Source of the DNA: Chitinophagaceae bacterium
Lineage (GTDB): Bacteria > Bacteroidota > Bacteroidia > Chitinophagales > Chitinophagaceae
DNA: 37,074 nt
Direction of reading: 5' to 3'
Assembly: GCA_017856545.1 (NCBI GenBank)
Contig: JAFMEV010000006.1
Location: forward strand, 1-37,074
A model generated the notes under the pieces. That model saw only the letters and a list, made by a program, of their open reading frames with translations. It was not told where the DNA came from and ran no database searches. A program made the translations under genes and the position numbers. This document shows positions 7,437 through 15,565 of this stretch, piece by piece; the stretch's first letter is position 1; each line of letters begins with the position of its first letter.

Positions 7437-8770
7437 GTAAGCTTTGGCAGAAAAACAGTCATGTAGCCGCTTCGGTGGAGTCTTTTACCATTGGAAATGA
7501 CCAGGCAATGGATTTATACCTTGCTCAGTATGATGTATTAGGTTCAATTGCACACGCTACTATGTTGTCTGAAGTAGGGTTATTGACCACTGATGAACAA
7601 TTACAAATAAAAAATACTTTAATTAAAATCTACGAGCGTATTGAAGCGGGTCAATTTAAGTTAGATGCAGGAGTAGAAGATATTCATTCACAAGTAGAAA
7701 TTTTATTAACTCAGGAACTAGGAGATATTGGTAAAAAAATTCATAGTGCAAGAAGTAGAAATGATCAAGTTTTAGTGGATTTAAAACTTTTTTTAAGAGC
7801 AGAAATAATATCATTAAGCAAAGCTGTTCAATCCTTTTTTGATGTATTACAAAATAAAAGTGAAGCACATAAAAATGATTTATTACCTGGCTATACTCAT
7901 CTGCAATTAGCTATGCCCTCTTCTTTTGGATTATGGTTAGGCGCTTATGCAGAAAGCTTGGTAGATGATATGACCATGCTACAAGCTGCTTTTACGGTAG
8001 TGAATAAAAATCCTTTAGGATCTGCGGCAGGATATGGTTCTTCTTTCCCTATCAAAAGAACTAGAACTACTGAATTACTTGGATTTGAAACCCTTAATTA
8101 TAATGTAGTATATGCTCAAATGGGCAGAGGAAAGGCAGAAAGAATTACAGCAACTGCCATGGCCAATATTGCAGATACTTTAGCGAGATTGAGTATGGAT
8201 GCCTGTTTGTTTTTGAATCAAAATTTTGGATTTATTAGCTTTCCTGAAGAATTAACCACTGGCTCTAGCATCATGCCACATAAAAAGAATCCGGATGTAT
8301 TTGAATTAATTAGATCTCATTGTAACAGAATTAAAGCATTGCCTAATGAGATCATGATGATGACTACGAATTTACCTTCTGGCTATCACAGAGATCTACA
8401 ATTATTAAAAGAACATTTATTTCCAGCATTCATTCAGTTGAGATCTTGTATTGAAATGGCTGCTTTGATGATTCAACATATGGAAGTGAAAAAAGATTTA
8501 TTGGAAGATGTTAAATACCAATATTTATTTAGTGTAGAGGAAGTGAATAAATTAGTCTTATCTGGTATGCCATTTAGAGATGCTTATAAAAAAGTGGGAT
8601 TAGATATCGAGGAAGGTAAGTTTACCCATTCTACTAAAATTGCGCATGTTCATGAAGGCAGCATTGGGAATCTTTGTAATGAAGAAATTGCCAAAGAAAT
8701 GAAGAAAGTAGTAGCTTTGATGCCTACTGAAAAAGTAGCTAAACAATTAAATACATTAATTAACCGATAG
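7433..8770 (+). CDS. argH: Argininosuccinate lyase
   Basis: ArgH (445 residues) splits argininosuccinate into arginine and fumarate. It belongs to the fumarase/aspartase superfamily: the signature GSSIMPHKKNPD is at 277-288 and carries the flexible catalytic serine loop. HSARSRNDQ (104-112) and GYTHLQ with H156 match the substrate-binding regions. The start overlaps argE by four bases. The last codons end seven bases before the FKBP gene, so the transcript probably continues. Arg codons in this gene are almost all AGA (13 of 15), useful as a reference for the leader ORF. Confidence 0.96.
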   Translation: MSKLWQKNSHVAASVESFTIGNDQAMDLYLAQYDVLGSIAHATMLSEVGLLTTDEQLQIKNTLIKIYERIEAGQFKLDAGVEDIHSQVEILLTQELGDIGKKIHSARSRNDQVLVDLKLFLRAEIISLSKAVQSFFDVLQNKSEAHKNDLLPGYTHLQLAMPSSFGLWLGAYAESLVDDMTMLQAAFTVVNKNPLGSAAGYGSSFPIKRTRTTELLGFETLNYNVVYAQMGRGKAERITATAMANIADTLARLSMDACLFLNQNFGFISFPEELTTGSSIMPHKKNPDVFELIRSHCNRIKALPNEIMMMTTNLPSGYHRDLQLLKEHLFPAFIQLRSCIEMAALMIQHMEVKKDLLEDVKYQYLFSVEEVNKLVLSGMPFRDAYKKVGLDIEEGKFTHSTKIAHVHEGSIGNLCNEEIAKEMKKVVALMPTEKVAKQLNTLINR

Positions 8771-8777
8771 ATATACT

Positions 8778-9497
8778 ATGAAAAAAGGATTATTGATTCT
8801 TTGTTTGACTGTAAGCTTATTCGCTGCTGCTCAAACCAAAAAAGTAAACACCCCTGTAGCTAAGCCAAAATTAGCTATTACGTATACTCCTGCGCAAGCA
8901 ATGAAAAATACCAAAGACAGTGCTTCTTATGCACTAGGATACAGAATTGCACAAAGCATGAAGGGTCAAGGTTTACAAGAAATTAATATGGCTATTTTTG
9001 AACAAGGCTTTAAAGCAGGCGTTCAAACAAAATCTGTTATTCCAGATAGCCTTTTAGATGTATGTATTAAAAACTACCAAGATAAAATGATGAACGAAAA
9101 AATCGCAGCTAATAGAGCTGCAGGAAAAGCATTCTTAGAAGAGAATGCTAAAAAACCAGGTGTTGTTAAAATGACAAGTGGTTTACAATACCTTATTTTA
9201 AATGAGGGTACTGGTACAGAAAAGCCTACTTTAAAAAGTAATGTAAAATGTCATTATCATGGCACGTTAATTACGGGTGAGGTATTTGATAGCTCGGTTC
9301 AAAGAGGAGAACCCATCAGTTTCCCATTAAGTGGAGTGATTAAAGGATGGCAAGATGCTGTTCAATTAATGACTGTAGGAAGCAAATGGAGATTGTTTAT
9401 TCCTTCAGAATTAGCTTATGGTGAGCGTTCTGCTGGGGCTATGATTGGACCAGGATCTACTTTAATATTCGATGTGGAATTATTGGGTATTAACTAG
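8778..9497 (+). CDS. Periplasmic FKBP-type peptidyl-prolyl isomerase
   Basis: The 239-residue protein has a signal peptide (MKKGLLILCLTVSLFAAAQ) and then an FkpA/Mip-like architecture. A helical N-terminal dimerisation region (about 40-125) includes DSASYALGYRIAQSMK, and a C-terminal FKBP domain (about 150-239) includes KCHYHGTLITGEVFDSS, GWQDAVQLM and the LAYGER-AGAMIGPGSTLIFDVELL end. It should catalyse prolyl isomerisation and assist folding in the periplasm. It lies seven bases behind argH and just before a strong terminator, so it is probably the last gene of the arginine transcript, although its role has no evident link to arginine. Confidence 0.92.
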   Translation: MKKGLLILCLTVSLFAAAQTKKVNTPVAKPKLAITYTPAQAMKNTKDSASYALGYRIAQSMKGQGLQEINMAIFEQGFKAGVQTKSVIPDSLLDVCIKNYQDKMMNEKIAANRAAGKAFLEENAKKPGVVKMTSGLQYLILNEGTGTEKPTLKSNVKCHYHGTLITGEVFDSSVQRGEPISFPLSGVIKGWQDAVQLMTVGSKWRLFIPSELAYGERSAGAMIGPGSTLIFDVELLGIN

Positions 9498-9513
9498 TCT
9501 AAAATATTCTACT

Positions 9514-9548
9514 AAAAGCCCCGAATAGTCTTCTATTCGGGGCTTTTT
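9514..9548 (+). terminator. Strong intrinsic terminator of the arginine operon
   Basis: AAAAGCCCCGAATAG (9514-9528) pairs perfectly with CTATTCGGGGCTTTT (9533-9547) around the loop TCTT, giving 15 pairs with a five-T tail. It lies 16 bases after the FKBP stop. Confidence 0.95.
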
Positions 9549-9563
9549 ATTGTGATTAAATGG

Positions 9564-9571
9564 TAATTTTG
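9564..9571 (+). promoter_or_regulatory. -7 element for the class D-like lipoprotein and ispG unit
   Basis: TAATTTTG matches TAnnTTTG exactly and ends eight bases before ATG 9580. A start of transcription a few bases downstream would leave almost no 5' leader. No good -33 element was found because the terminator occupies that space. Confidence 0.5.
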
Positions 9572-9579
9572 CTATTGAA

Positions 9580-10335
9580 ATGAAAATTCGCCTTATGAGA
9601 TGTGCAACAGTTGTATTAATTGGTCTATTTGCCTTTATTTCGGCTTGTACTCCCAACAATGTTCAAAATGACGCTTCTATTGGTAAGATATTAGATAGTG
9701 CAGGTATGTATGGAAGTTTTGCTTTATTGGATAATGGAACGGAGCAATTTGTAATTCATAATTTAGCAGCCTATAAAGATTCTGCTGTAGCGCCATTAAA
9801 TACTTTCTTTTTAATTCCAACATTACTTGGAGTAGAAAGGGGTATGATAAGTCAAGACACCCAAACATGGAAAAATCTTGATTCTACTGTTGTGTATCAA
9901 AAGTTGATTCAAGAAATAGGTAGAACTGCCATTTTAAAAGTAATTGACTCTTTGCGTTATGGTAAGGGAATTGTGAGTGCAGATATGACTCAATTCTGGT
10001 CAGACAATTCGTTGAAGATTACACCTGATGAACAATTAGGCTTGATCAAAAGATTATATTTTAATCAACTGTATTTTCAAAAAAGATCTCAGGAAATTGT
10101 AAAGAAGATGATCTTAAAAGAAGATAATGCTAGTTATAAGCTAAGTTATATTTCAACTACCTCATCAAATGCTAATCGTCAAAGTTGGGTATTAGGTTAT
10201 ATTGAAGAGAATAAACATGTATACTTTTTTGTGCTATCTACTAAGTCATTAAAGGCAGAAGATCTTCCCAATAAAAATATTGAAGTACTCAAACAAATTT
10301 TATTACAGCAAGGATTCTTAAAAGGTAGAAGATAA
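9580..10335 (+). CDS. Lipoprotein with a class D beta-lactamase fold lacking catalytic residues
   Basis: The 251-residue protein has a lipoprotein signal with lipobox ISAC (C23). The rest resembles OXA-type class D beta-lactamases along most of its length: GSFALLDNG (45-53), then NTFFLIPTLLGVERG (74-88) where OXA enzymes have STFKIP, VYQKLIQEIG (105-114), YGKG (127-130) for YGN, QFWSDNSLKITPDEQ (138-152), FQKRSQEIVKKM (166-177), and VLGYIEENKHVYFFVLS (204-220). The SxxK serine and lysine are replaced by N74 and F77, and the KTG motif is replaced by a Ser/Thr-rich ISTTSS stretch (191-196). It therefore should not hydrolyse beta-lactams. A structural, sensor or binding role in the cell envelope is inference. 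ispG follows 24 bases downstream. Confidence 0.8.
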   Translation: MKIRLMRCATVVLIGLFAFISACTPNNVQNDASIGKILDSAGMYGSFALLDNGTEQFVIHNLAAYKDSAVAPLNTFFLIPTLLGVERGMISQDTQTWKNLDSTVVYQKLIQEIGRTAILKVIDSLRYGKGIVSADMTQFWSDNSLKITPDEQLGLIKRLYFNQLYFQKRSQEIVKKMILKEDNASYKLSYISTTSSNANRQSWVLGYIEENKHVYFFVLSTKSLKAEDLPNKNIEVLKQILLQQGFLKGRR

Positions 10336-10359
10336 TTTCAACATTTATTAAAGTAACTT

Positions 10360-12369
10360 ATGCAATACTATTGTAACTCTTTAACAAATTATAAAAGATT
10401 CATTACGCGCGAAGTAAAAGTAGGTGATTTGATTATAGGCGGCGGTCATCCTATTAGGGTGCAAACCATGACGACGACAGATACTATGGATACAGATGCA
10501 ACCGTTGCTCAAGTCATCAAGTGTATTGAAGCAGGAGCTGAGTTGGTTCGCATTACTGCACCAAGCAAAAAAGAAGCCGAGAATTTAGCACTGATTAAGA
10601 AAGCCTTAAAAGAAAAAGGCTATAATACACCACTGGTTGCTGATATCCACTTTACCCCAAACGCTGCAGAAATAGCTGCTAAAATAGTGGAGAAAGTAAG
10701 AGTGAATCCAGGGAATTATGTCGATAAGAAAAAGTTTGAACAAATTGATTATACAGATGCTGAATATGTAGAAGAAATTGAACGTATTAGAGAAAAGTTT
10801 TCTCCCTTGGTATTGATTTGTAAAGAGCATGGAACAGCCATGAGAATTGGAACCAATCATGGTTCTTTGAGTGATAGAATCATGAGTAGGTATGGTGATA
10901 CAGCAATTGGTATGGTAGAAAGTGCTATGGAGTTTTTGAGAATTGCCAGAAGTTTGGATTACCACCAAATTATTTTAAGTATGAAATCTAGTAACCCGCA
11001 AGTAATGGTGCAGGCGTATAGATTACTCATTCAGCAAATGCACAATGAATTTGGGGAAGCATATCCATTGCATTTAGGAGTAACAGAAGCAGGAGATGGA
11101 GAAGATGGAAGAATTAAAAGTGCTATTGGTATTGGAACATTATTGGAAGATGGTATTGGAGACACTATAAGAGTAAGTTTAACAGAAGATCCTGAATTAG
11201 AGATTCCAGTTTGTTGTGATATTGTAAAGAGATACAATGCACAAATAGTGAATAGTATGCAAATACCTTCTGTTGAAAAATTACCCTATAGTCCTTTTGA
11301 ATATAAAAGAAGAAATACTCATTCAGTGGAGAATATTGGACATCAACAAGTTCCAGTAGTGGTGGCAGACTTAAGCAAGTTACCAATTATTGATAGAGCA
11401 GCTTTAACTAGTATAGGGTACACTTATCATGCAGATACAGACAAATGGAGTATTGCTGATGCTGCTGCCGATTATGTATTTATTGGTAAACAATCTATTG
11501 ATTATGACTTACCTGGTACTTTAAGAATTATTCAAGATGCTGCTGCTTGGAAACCTTCCCATGGTGAGCAGAAGAACCTACCTATTTTTGATGCCGCTGA
11601 TTATTTAGGCGCAGCTAATAAAAGTACCGTATTGAATTTTATCGCATTAGATGCTTATTCAACCAACGCACCTTTATCTGATGAGCAACTATTGACGCTA
11701 GCAAAAGATCCAACTATTGTATTTTGTATCAGTAGTAGTGTTCAATTCGCCATGTCTGCAGTTAGACGCTTAATGATTAGATTAATGGATTTAGGTATTA
11801 CTACTCCAGTGATTTTAGTTACAGATAGCAATTGGTCTACCATTGATGAACATTTAATTCATTTTGCAACTGAAACTGGTGCCTTACTTTTAGATGGAAT
11901 GGGAGATGGTATTTGCTTAGGTTTATCTGAAGATGCATATTCTAAAGCATCTCAAAATTTTAGCAATGTTTCAGGAAGAAATTATGTTCAAAATAAAACA
12001 GTTGAACAATTTTTAAATGCTACTGCATTTGGAATCTTGCAAGCAACAAGAACTAGAATTTCAAAAACTGAATATATCTCTTGTCCAAGTTGCGGTAGAA
12101 CATTATTTGAATTACAAGAAACTACCGCTAAAATAAGAAAAGTAACTCATCATTTAAAAGGGCTAAAAATTGCTATTATGGGTTGTATTGTGAATGGTCC
12201 TGGAGAAATGGCGGATGCTGATTTTGGATATGTGGGCAGTGGAGTTGGTAAAATTACTTTATACAAAGGCAAAGAAGTAATGAAGCGTAATATAGATAGC
12301 GCTATTGCGGTAGACGAATTAATTCAATTGTTAAAAGAGCATAATGCTTGGGTAGATCCCCAACAATAA
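10360..12369 (+). CDS. ispG: 4-hydroxy-3-methylbut-2-enyl diphosphate synthase, long form
   Basis: IspG reduces methylerythritol cyclodiphosphate to HMBPP in the MEP isoprenoid pathway. The N-terminal TIM-barrel region is clear (VQTMTTTDTMDTDATVAQ, VADIHFTP at 93-100, RVNPGNY at 114-120). The [4Fe-4S] cluster ligands are in the C-terminal domain: C575 and C578 in SCPSCGRT, C609 in MGCIVNGPGE, with E616. At 669 residues it is the long type with an insert (about 290-545) between the two domains, as found in Bacteroidota, Chlamydiae and plants. It follows the lipoprotein gene by 24 bases and is followed 11 bases later by an acyltransferase gene. Confidence 0.96.
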   Translation: MQYYCNSLTNYKRFITREVKVGDLIIGGGHPIRVQTMTTTDTMDTDATVAQVIKCIEAGAELVRITAPSKKEAENLALIKKALKEKGYNTPLVADIHFTPNAAEIAAKIVEKVRVNPGNYVDKKKFEQIDYTDAEYVEEIERIREKFSPLVLICKEHGTAMRIGTNHGSLSDRIMSRYGDTAIGMVESAMEFLRIARSLDYHQIILSMKSSNPQVMVQAYRLLIQQMHNEFGEAYPLHLGVTEAGDGEDGRIKSAIGIGTLLEDGIGDTIRVSLTEDPELEIPVCCDIVKRYNAQIVNSMQIPSVEKLPYSPFEYKRRNTHSVENIGHQQVPVVVADLSKLPIIDRAALTSIGYTYHADTDKWSIADAAADYVFIGKQSIDYDLPGTLRIIQDAAAWKPSHGEQKNLPIFDAADYLGAANKSTVLNFIALDAYSTNAPLSDEQLLTLAKDPTIVFCISSSVQFAMSAVRRLMIRLMDLGITTPVILVTDSNWSTIDEHLIHFATETGALLLDGMGDGICLGLSEDAYSKASQNFSNVSGRNYVQNKTVEQFLNATAFGILQATRTRISKTEYISCPSCGRTLFELQETTAKIRKVTHHLKGLKIAIMGCIVNGPGEMADADFGYVGSGVGKITLYKGKEVMKRNIDSAIAVDELIQLLKEHNAWVDPQQ

Positions 12370-12380
12370 TTTCTTGCATC

Positions 12381-13268
12381 ATGTACTATATATTTTACGC
12401 ATTTTTTTATCTACTATCCTTATTACCTTGGCGTGTATTTTATATTATCAGTGATTTTTTTGCATTCATTTTACAATATGTTGTTAAATATAGAGTTGAT
12501 GTAGTGGCGAAAAATCTTGCCATTGCTTTTCCTGATAAATCGGTAGCCGAGAGAAAAAAAATAGCCAATGCATTTTATCAAAAATTCACTGACTCCTTTG
12601 TAGAAACAATCAAGTTTATTTCCATTTCCACTAGGGAATATGAAAAAAGATTTACAAGCAATGTTGAAGTATTGAATGATCTATATGATACTGGGCAGAG
12701 TGTGCAGATTATGGCTGGACATTTTTTTAATTGGGAGTATGCCAATTGGGGAGTAGCAAAATATGGTAAATACCCATTTCTGGCTGTATATATGCCCTTG
12801 AGTAATGGATTTTTTGATAAAATGATTCTCCAAATGCGCGCAAGATTTGGAAGTATTATGATCCCTGCTACACAATTTAAATCACAATTTCATCAATACG
12901 CCAATAAAGGCCCATATGTTATGGCATTGGCTGCAGATCAGAATCCAAGCAATCCAATGAAAGCATTTTGGGTACCGTTTTTTGGCAAAAACATCCCGTT
13001 TGTAAAAGGTCCTGAAAAAGGGGCTATCCTAAATAATACGGCTCAAGTATTTGTACATTTTTATAGTACAAAAAGAGGCTATTACCATATGGAATATTCT
13101 TTAATGACTACTTCTCCCCAAGCATTCAAGGAAGGTGAATTGACTGCTATGTATGTTAAAATATTAGAAGAGAAAATAAAATTAGAGCCAGCTAATTACT
13201 TATGGAGCCATCGTAGATTCAAATATGAGTATGATGCTAGCAAGCATGCTGCATTATTAGTGTCTTAA
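12381..13268 (+). CDS. LpxL/HtrB-family lysophospholipid (lipid A) acyltransferase
   Basis: This 295-residue membrane-bound acyltransferase has an N-terminal hydrophobic anchor (residues 1-35, FYAFFYLLSLLPWRVFYII) and the family HX4E catalytic motif H114-FFNW-E119. DVVAKNLAIAFPDKS (40-54) and AADQNPSN match the family. By family it adds a secondary acyl chain to lipid A at the inner face of the inner membrane. The start is ATG 12381; an in-frame start at 12348 would overlap ispG by 22 bases and add polar residues before the anchor. Its stop shares the four bases TTAA (13265-13268) with the stop of the convergent rhodanese gene. Confidence 0.88.
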   Translation: MYYIFYAFFYLLSLLPWRVFYIISDFFAFILQYVVKYRVDVVAKNLAIAFPDKSVAERKKIANAFYQKFTDSFVETIKFISISTREYEKRFTSNVEVLNDLYDTGQSVQIMAGHFFNWEYANWGVAKYGKYPFLAVYMPLSNGFFDKMILQMRARFGSIMIPATQFKSQFHQYANKGPYVMALAADQNPSNPMKAFWVPFFGKNIPFVKGPEKGAILNNTAQVFVHFYSTKRGYYHMEYSLMTTSPQAFKEGELTAMYVKILEEKIKLEPANYLWSHRRFKYEYDASKHAALLVS

Positions 13269-13930
13269 TTTTCTTCTGCTTTAGGTGGTGCTTTTGAAGT
13301 TTCAAAACTAAAGGAATCTTTTAAGGCTTGCACTGCTTCCCATCCTCCGTTGACCACTCTATTATTATGTATGCCTTCTTTTTTTAGAAGGGTAGAAGCG
13401 ATACTTGCATCTTCTCCGTTATCACTGATTATATAAATATTAAAGTGTTCATCTAATTCAGACATACTTCCAGGGTCAGCTAATTCCACTAAAGGAATAC
13501 TTATTGAATTTTTGATATGTCCTTGATGGTATCTATCTTCTTCTCTAATATCCAATACCATCAAGAACTCGTCAAATGGAATGTCCATTGCTAATTCATC
13601 TATGTCTACGTCTATTAAAATATCAAATTTGTTTCCTGCTTTAACCCAAGCTGCATATCCATGTTCTAAAACTCCTTTATAATTGGTAAAGCCCAATTTT
13701 CTAAATAAAATATCTGCTTCATTTTCTGCATCCGCTGGAGCTACAATTACAATTGGACTATCCAATTGTAAAAAACCCATCGCTATTAATTTGCCTAATT
13801 GATGTTTAGGTGCATGAATGGCATTAGGTATATAGCCATTTAAAAGATCTTCAAAAGGTCTGGTATCTAAAATGATTGCCTGATCTTCTGCAATAATCTG
13901 CTGAAATTGTTCAATAGATAATAACATCAA
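13265..13930 (-). CDS. Tandem rhodanese-domain protein without cysteine
   Basis: The 221-residue cytosolic protein has two rhodanese domains: residues 5-100 (ILDTRPFEDLLNGYIPNAIHAP, then IVIVAPADAENEADILFRKLGF) and about 118-205 (VLDIREEDRYHQGHIKNSISIP, then IYIISDNGEDAS). The active-site loops hold APADAEN and SDNGED, and the whole protein contains no cysteine, so thiosulfate or persulfide sulfurtransferase chemistry is excluded. The first domain resembles the C-terminal domains of metallo-beta-lactamase/rhodanese fusions, but no metallo-beta-lactamase domain is nearby. It lies six bases after an ArsR-family regulator and is surely co-transcribed. A binding or regulatory role is inference. 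Confidence 0.85.
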   Translation of the reverse strand: MMLLSIEQFQQIIAEDQAIILDTRPFEDLLNGYIPNAIHAPKHQLGKLIAMGFLQLDSPIVIVAPADAENEADILFRKLGFTNYKGVLEHGYAAWVKAGNKFDILIDVDIDELAMDIPFDEFLMVLDIREEDRYHQGHIKNSISIPLVELADPGSMSELDEHFNIYIISDNGEDASIASTLLKKEGIHNNRVVNGGWEAVQALKDSFSFETSKAPPKAEEN

Positions 13931-13936
13931 ATAAAA

Positions 13937-14272
13937 TTAACCAACTAATTGTTCAACAAATTGATTCACTTGTTCTAAACGTGCGTAGTCTACTAAGTAA
14001 AAAATAAATTTTCCTTCACGTATTGTTCCAACAATTCCAGCTCTTCTTAAAATTGCTAAATGTTGTGAAGCAACAGATTGTTCAAGTCTTAATTTTACAT
14101 AGATCTCTGTAACAGTCATCTTTTGATGCTCATCGATCAGTTTTAAAATTTGTTGACGAAGTTTGTGGTTCAATGCGCGCAGGATCATTGCCGCTTTCTT
14201 GCTATGCAATAAGTCCACTTTGAGCGGCTCCTTGCCATTGGCAAGTTGTAATTGGGGTAAAGATTGATTCAT
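13937..14272 (-). CDS. ArsR-family winged-helix transcriptional regulator
   Basis: The regulator has 111 residues, the usual ArsR/SmtB size. The DNA-binding helix-turn-helix is in TEIYVKLRLEQSVASQHLAILRRAGIVGTIREGKFIFYLV (residues 55-94), with the SQHLAIL recognition helix and the beta-wing REGKFIFYLVD. The ELCVCDL metal motif is missing and the protein has no cysteine, so it is neither a classical thiolate metal sensor nor a two-cysteine persulfide sensor of the BigR/SqrR type. It heads a two-gene unit with the rhodanese protein and is probably autoregulated through the palindrome at 14327-14358. Confidence 0.92.
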   Translation of the reverse strand: MNQSLPQLQLANGKEPLKVDLLHSKKAAMILRALNHKLRQQILKLIDEHQKMTVTEIYVKLRLEQSVASQHLAILRRAGIVGTIREGKFIFYLVDYARLEQVNQFVEQLVG

Positions 14273-14311
14273 GACAATTCTTGTTTGGGGGTTAAAAAGA
14301 AAATTGCCCTA

Positions 14312-14319
14312 CAAAGTTA
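14312..14319 (-). promoter_or_regulatory. -7 promoter element of the ArsR/rhodanese unit
   Basis: On the minus strand this reads TAACTTTG, a perfect TAnnTTTG, 39 bases ahead of the ATG at 14272. The upstream promoter region coincides with the palindromic operator, as expected for repression. Confidence 0.65.
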
Positions 14320-14326
14320 AGGGATT

Positions 14327-14358
14327 ATTATCAAATATGATAATTTATTATCATATTT
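14327..14358. promoter_or_regulatory. Palindromic operator, probably bound by the ArsR-family regulator
   Basis: AAATATGATAAT (14333-14344) and ATTATCATATTT (14347-14358) are perfect 12-base inverted arms around TT. A further ATTATC at 14327-14332 forms an overlapping inverted repeat with GATAAT at 14339-14344, giving three half-sites in alternating orientation. The site begins eight bases upstream of the ArsR gene's -7 box, so binding would block the promoter. Confidence 0.8.
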
Positions 14359-14412
14359 ACTGCTTTAAATTATAAAGCCTAGTTGAAAGCCATTGCGATA
14401 ACCTAAAATGGG

Positions 14413-15111
14413 CTATTTAGACTGCTTGGATGGAATGGTATACACGTCTTTAATATAAGTTGGACCAACATAGGCAAGGTCCTCAAAATCTTGCTTTTCC
14501 CATTTAATCATGGCCATTTCAAGCATTTCCACTACTGAATACTGGCTATCTAATATTTGAATTTGTTCGTCCTCGATGAGTTGAGCTATTTTCGAAGCTC
14601 CAGAACCTGCACAGTATATGGTACCTTTTTTTGCTAATGCTGTTAAATAGGGAATATCTAATACAATGGCCTGCTCCTCTGTTAAAGCTTGTTCATTGGC
14701 ATCATAGATAGCCCCAAAAATTTCCATTCTTCTTGCATCAATCATACTAAACAAGCTATAATTGCTTCCACTTTGATCTATTTTTTTATTGGCTGCTTTG
14801 GCTATCAAAGCTAAACTAGATAATCCAATGAGTGGTTTATCTAATGCATATGCAATACCTTTTGCACTAGCTAATCCAACCCTCATTCCTGTATAACTTC
14901 CTGGACCAAGTGTTACTACAATGCCATCAAGTTGATTCAAATCAAATGAATGTTCTTTGCAAATTGACTCTATACTAGTTTGTACAAAACTTGCATGTTG
15001 TTGGGATGCTTGGTTAGTTACTTGCGCAATAATTTGATCTTGAATACTTAATCCAATCAGTGCAATTTCACTAGTAGTGTCTATATGGAGTAATTTGGGC
15101 ACTTTATTCAT
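14413..15111 (-). CDS. tsaB: tRNA threonylcarbamoyladenosine biosynthesis protein TsaB
   Basis: TsaB is the non-catalytic partner of TsaD in making the t6A modification at position 37 of ANN-decoding tRNAs. The ASKHA-fold start LLHIDTTSEIALIGL, the LGPGSYTGMRVGLASAKGIAY segment and the MIDARRMEIFGAIYD segment identify it. I choose ATG 15111 (232 residues) because MNKVPKLLHIDTTSE is the normal family start and a -7 element lies eight bases upstream. The longer reading from 15162 adds 17 unconserved residues. It is divergent from ridA. Confidence 0.92.
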   Translation of the reverse strand: MNKVPKLLHIDTTSEIALIGLSIQDQIIAQVTNQASQQHASFVQTSIESICKEHSFDLNQLDGIVVTLGPGSYTGMRVGLASAKGIAYALDKPLIGLSSLALIAKAANKKIDQSGSNYSLFSMIDARRMEIFGAIYDANEQALTEEQAIVLDIPYLTALAKKGTIYCAGSGASKIAQLIEDEQIQILDSQYSVVEMLEMAMIKWEKQDFEDLAYVGPTYIKDVYTIPSKQSK

Positions 15112-15119
15112 TTGTTTTG

Positions 15120-15127
15120 CAAAAATA
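15120..15127 (-). promoter_or_regulatory. -7 promoter element of tsaB
   Basis: The minus strand reads TATTTTTG (TAnnTTTG), ending eight bases before ATG 15111. It supports the shorter tsaB start and implies a very short 5' leader. Only the motif and its position support it. Confidence 0.4.
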
Positions 15128-15178
15128 GGTTGGTCAAGTGATAGAAAAATAAGAAATTGCAATTCTTAATCAATTATT

Positions 15179-15565
15179 ATGTCAAAACAGATCATCGAAT
15201 CAAAGAAAGTGCCTGCTCCAATTGGACCTTATAGTCAAGCTGTGATTGCAAATGGCTTTTTATTTGCGAGTGGCCAAGTGGCTTTTGACCCTAAAACTGG
15301 TGCCTTAGTACTTTCTGATATTGCTTCAGAAACTAAGCAAGTAATGGAAAATATCAAGTCTATCTTAGAAGCCGCAGAATTAACTTTCGCACATGTAATT
15401 AAAACAACTATCTTTTTGAGTGATATGGGATTATTTGCACAAGTGAATGAAGTATATGGTTCTTATTTTTCTAAAGATTTTCCAGCTCGTGAAACAGTTG
15501 CAGTTAAAACATTACCTCGTAATGTAAATATTGAAATAAGTATTACTGCAGTGCTTACTTTATAA
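15179..15565 (+). CDS. ridA: RidA-family enamine/imine deaminase
   Basis: The 128-residue protein has the normal size and full signature of the YjgF/YER057c/UK114 family: APIGPYSQAV at 13-22, FASGQ at 29-33, and LPRNVNIEISITAV near the end. The arginine in LPRNVNIEI corresponds to the residue that binds the substrate carboxylate. RidA hydrolyses reactive 2-aminoacrylate and related enamines released by PLP enzymes. The gene is divergent from tsaB, and its end overlaps the end of the opposite epimerase gene by 11 bases. Its terminator lies inside that gene. Confidence 0.94.
   Translation: MSKQIIESKKVPAPIGPYSQAVIANGFLFASGQVAFDPKTGALVLSDIASETKQVMENIKSILEAAELTFAHVIKTTIFLSDMGLFAQVNEVYGSYFSKDFPARETVAVKTLPRNVNIEISITAVLTL

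Noticed and set aside
13301-13317. Short repeat TTTTGAA/TTCAAAA after the LpxL-type gene as its terminator
   Set aside because: The stem is short and AT-only with no T tract following, and it lies in the rhodanese coding sequence.
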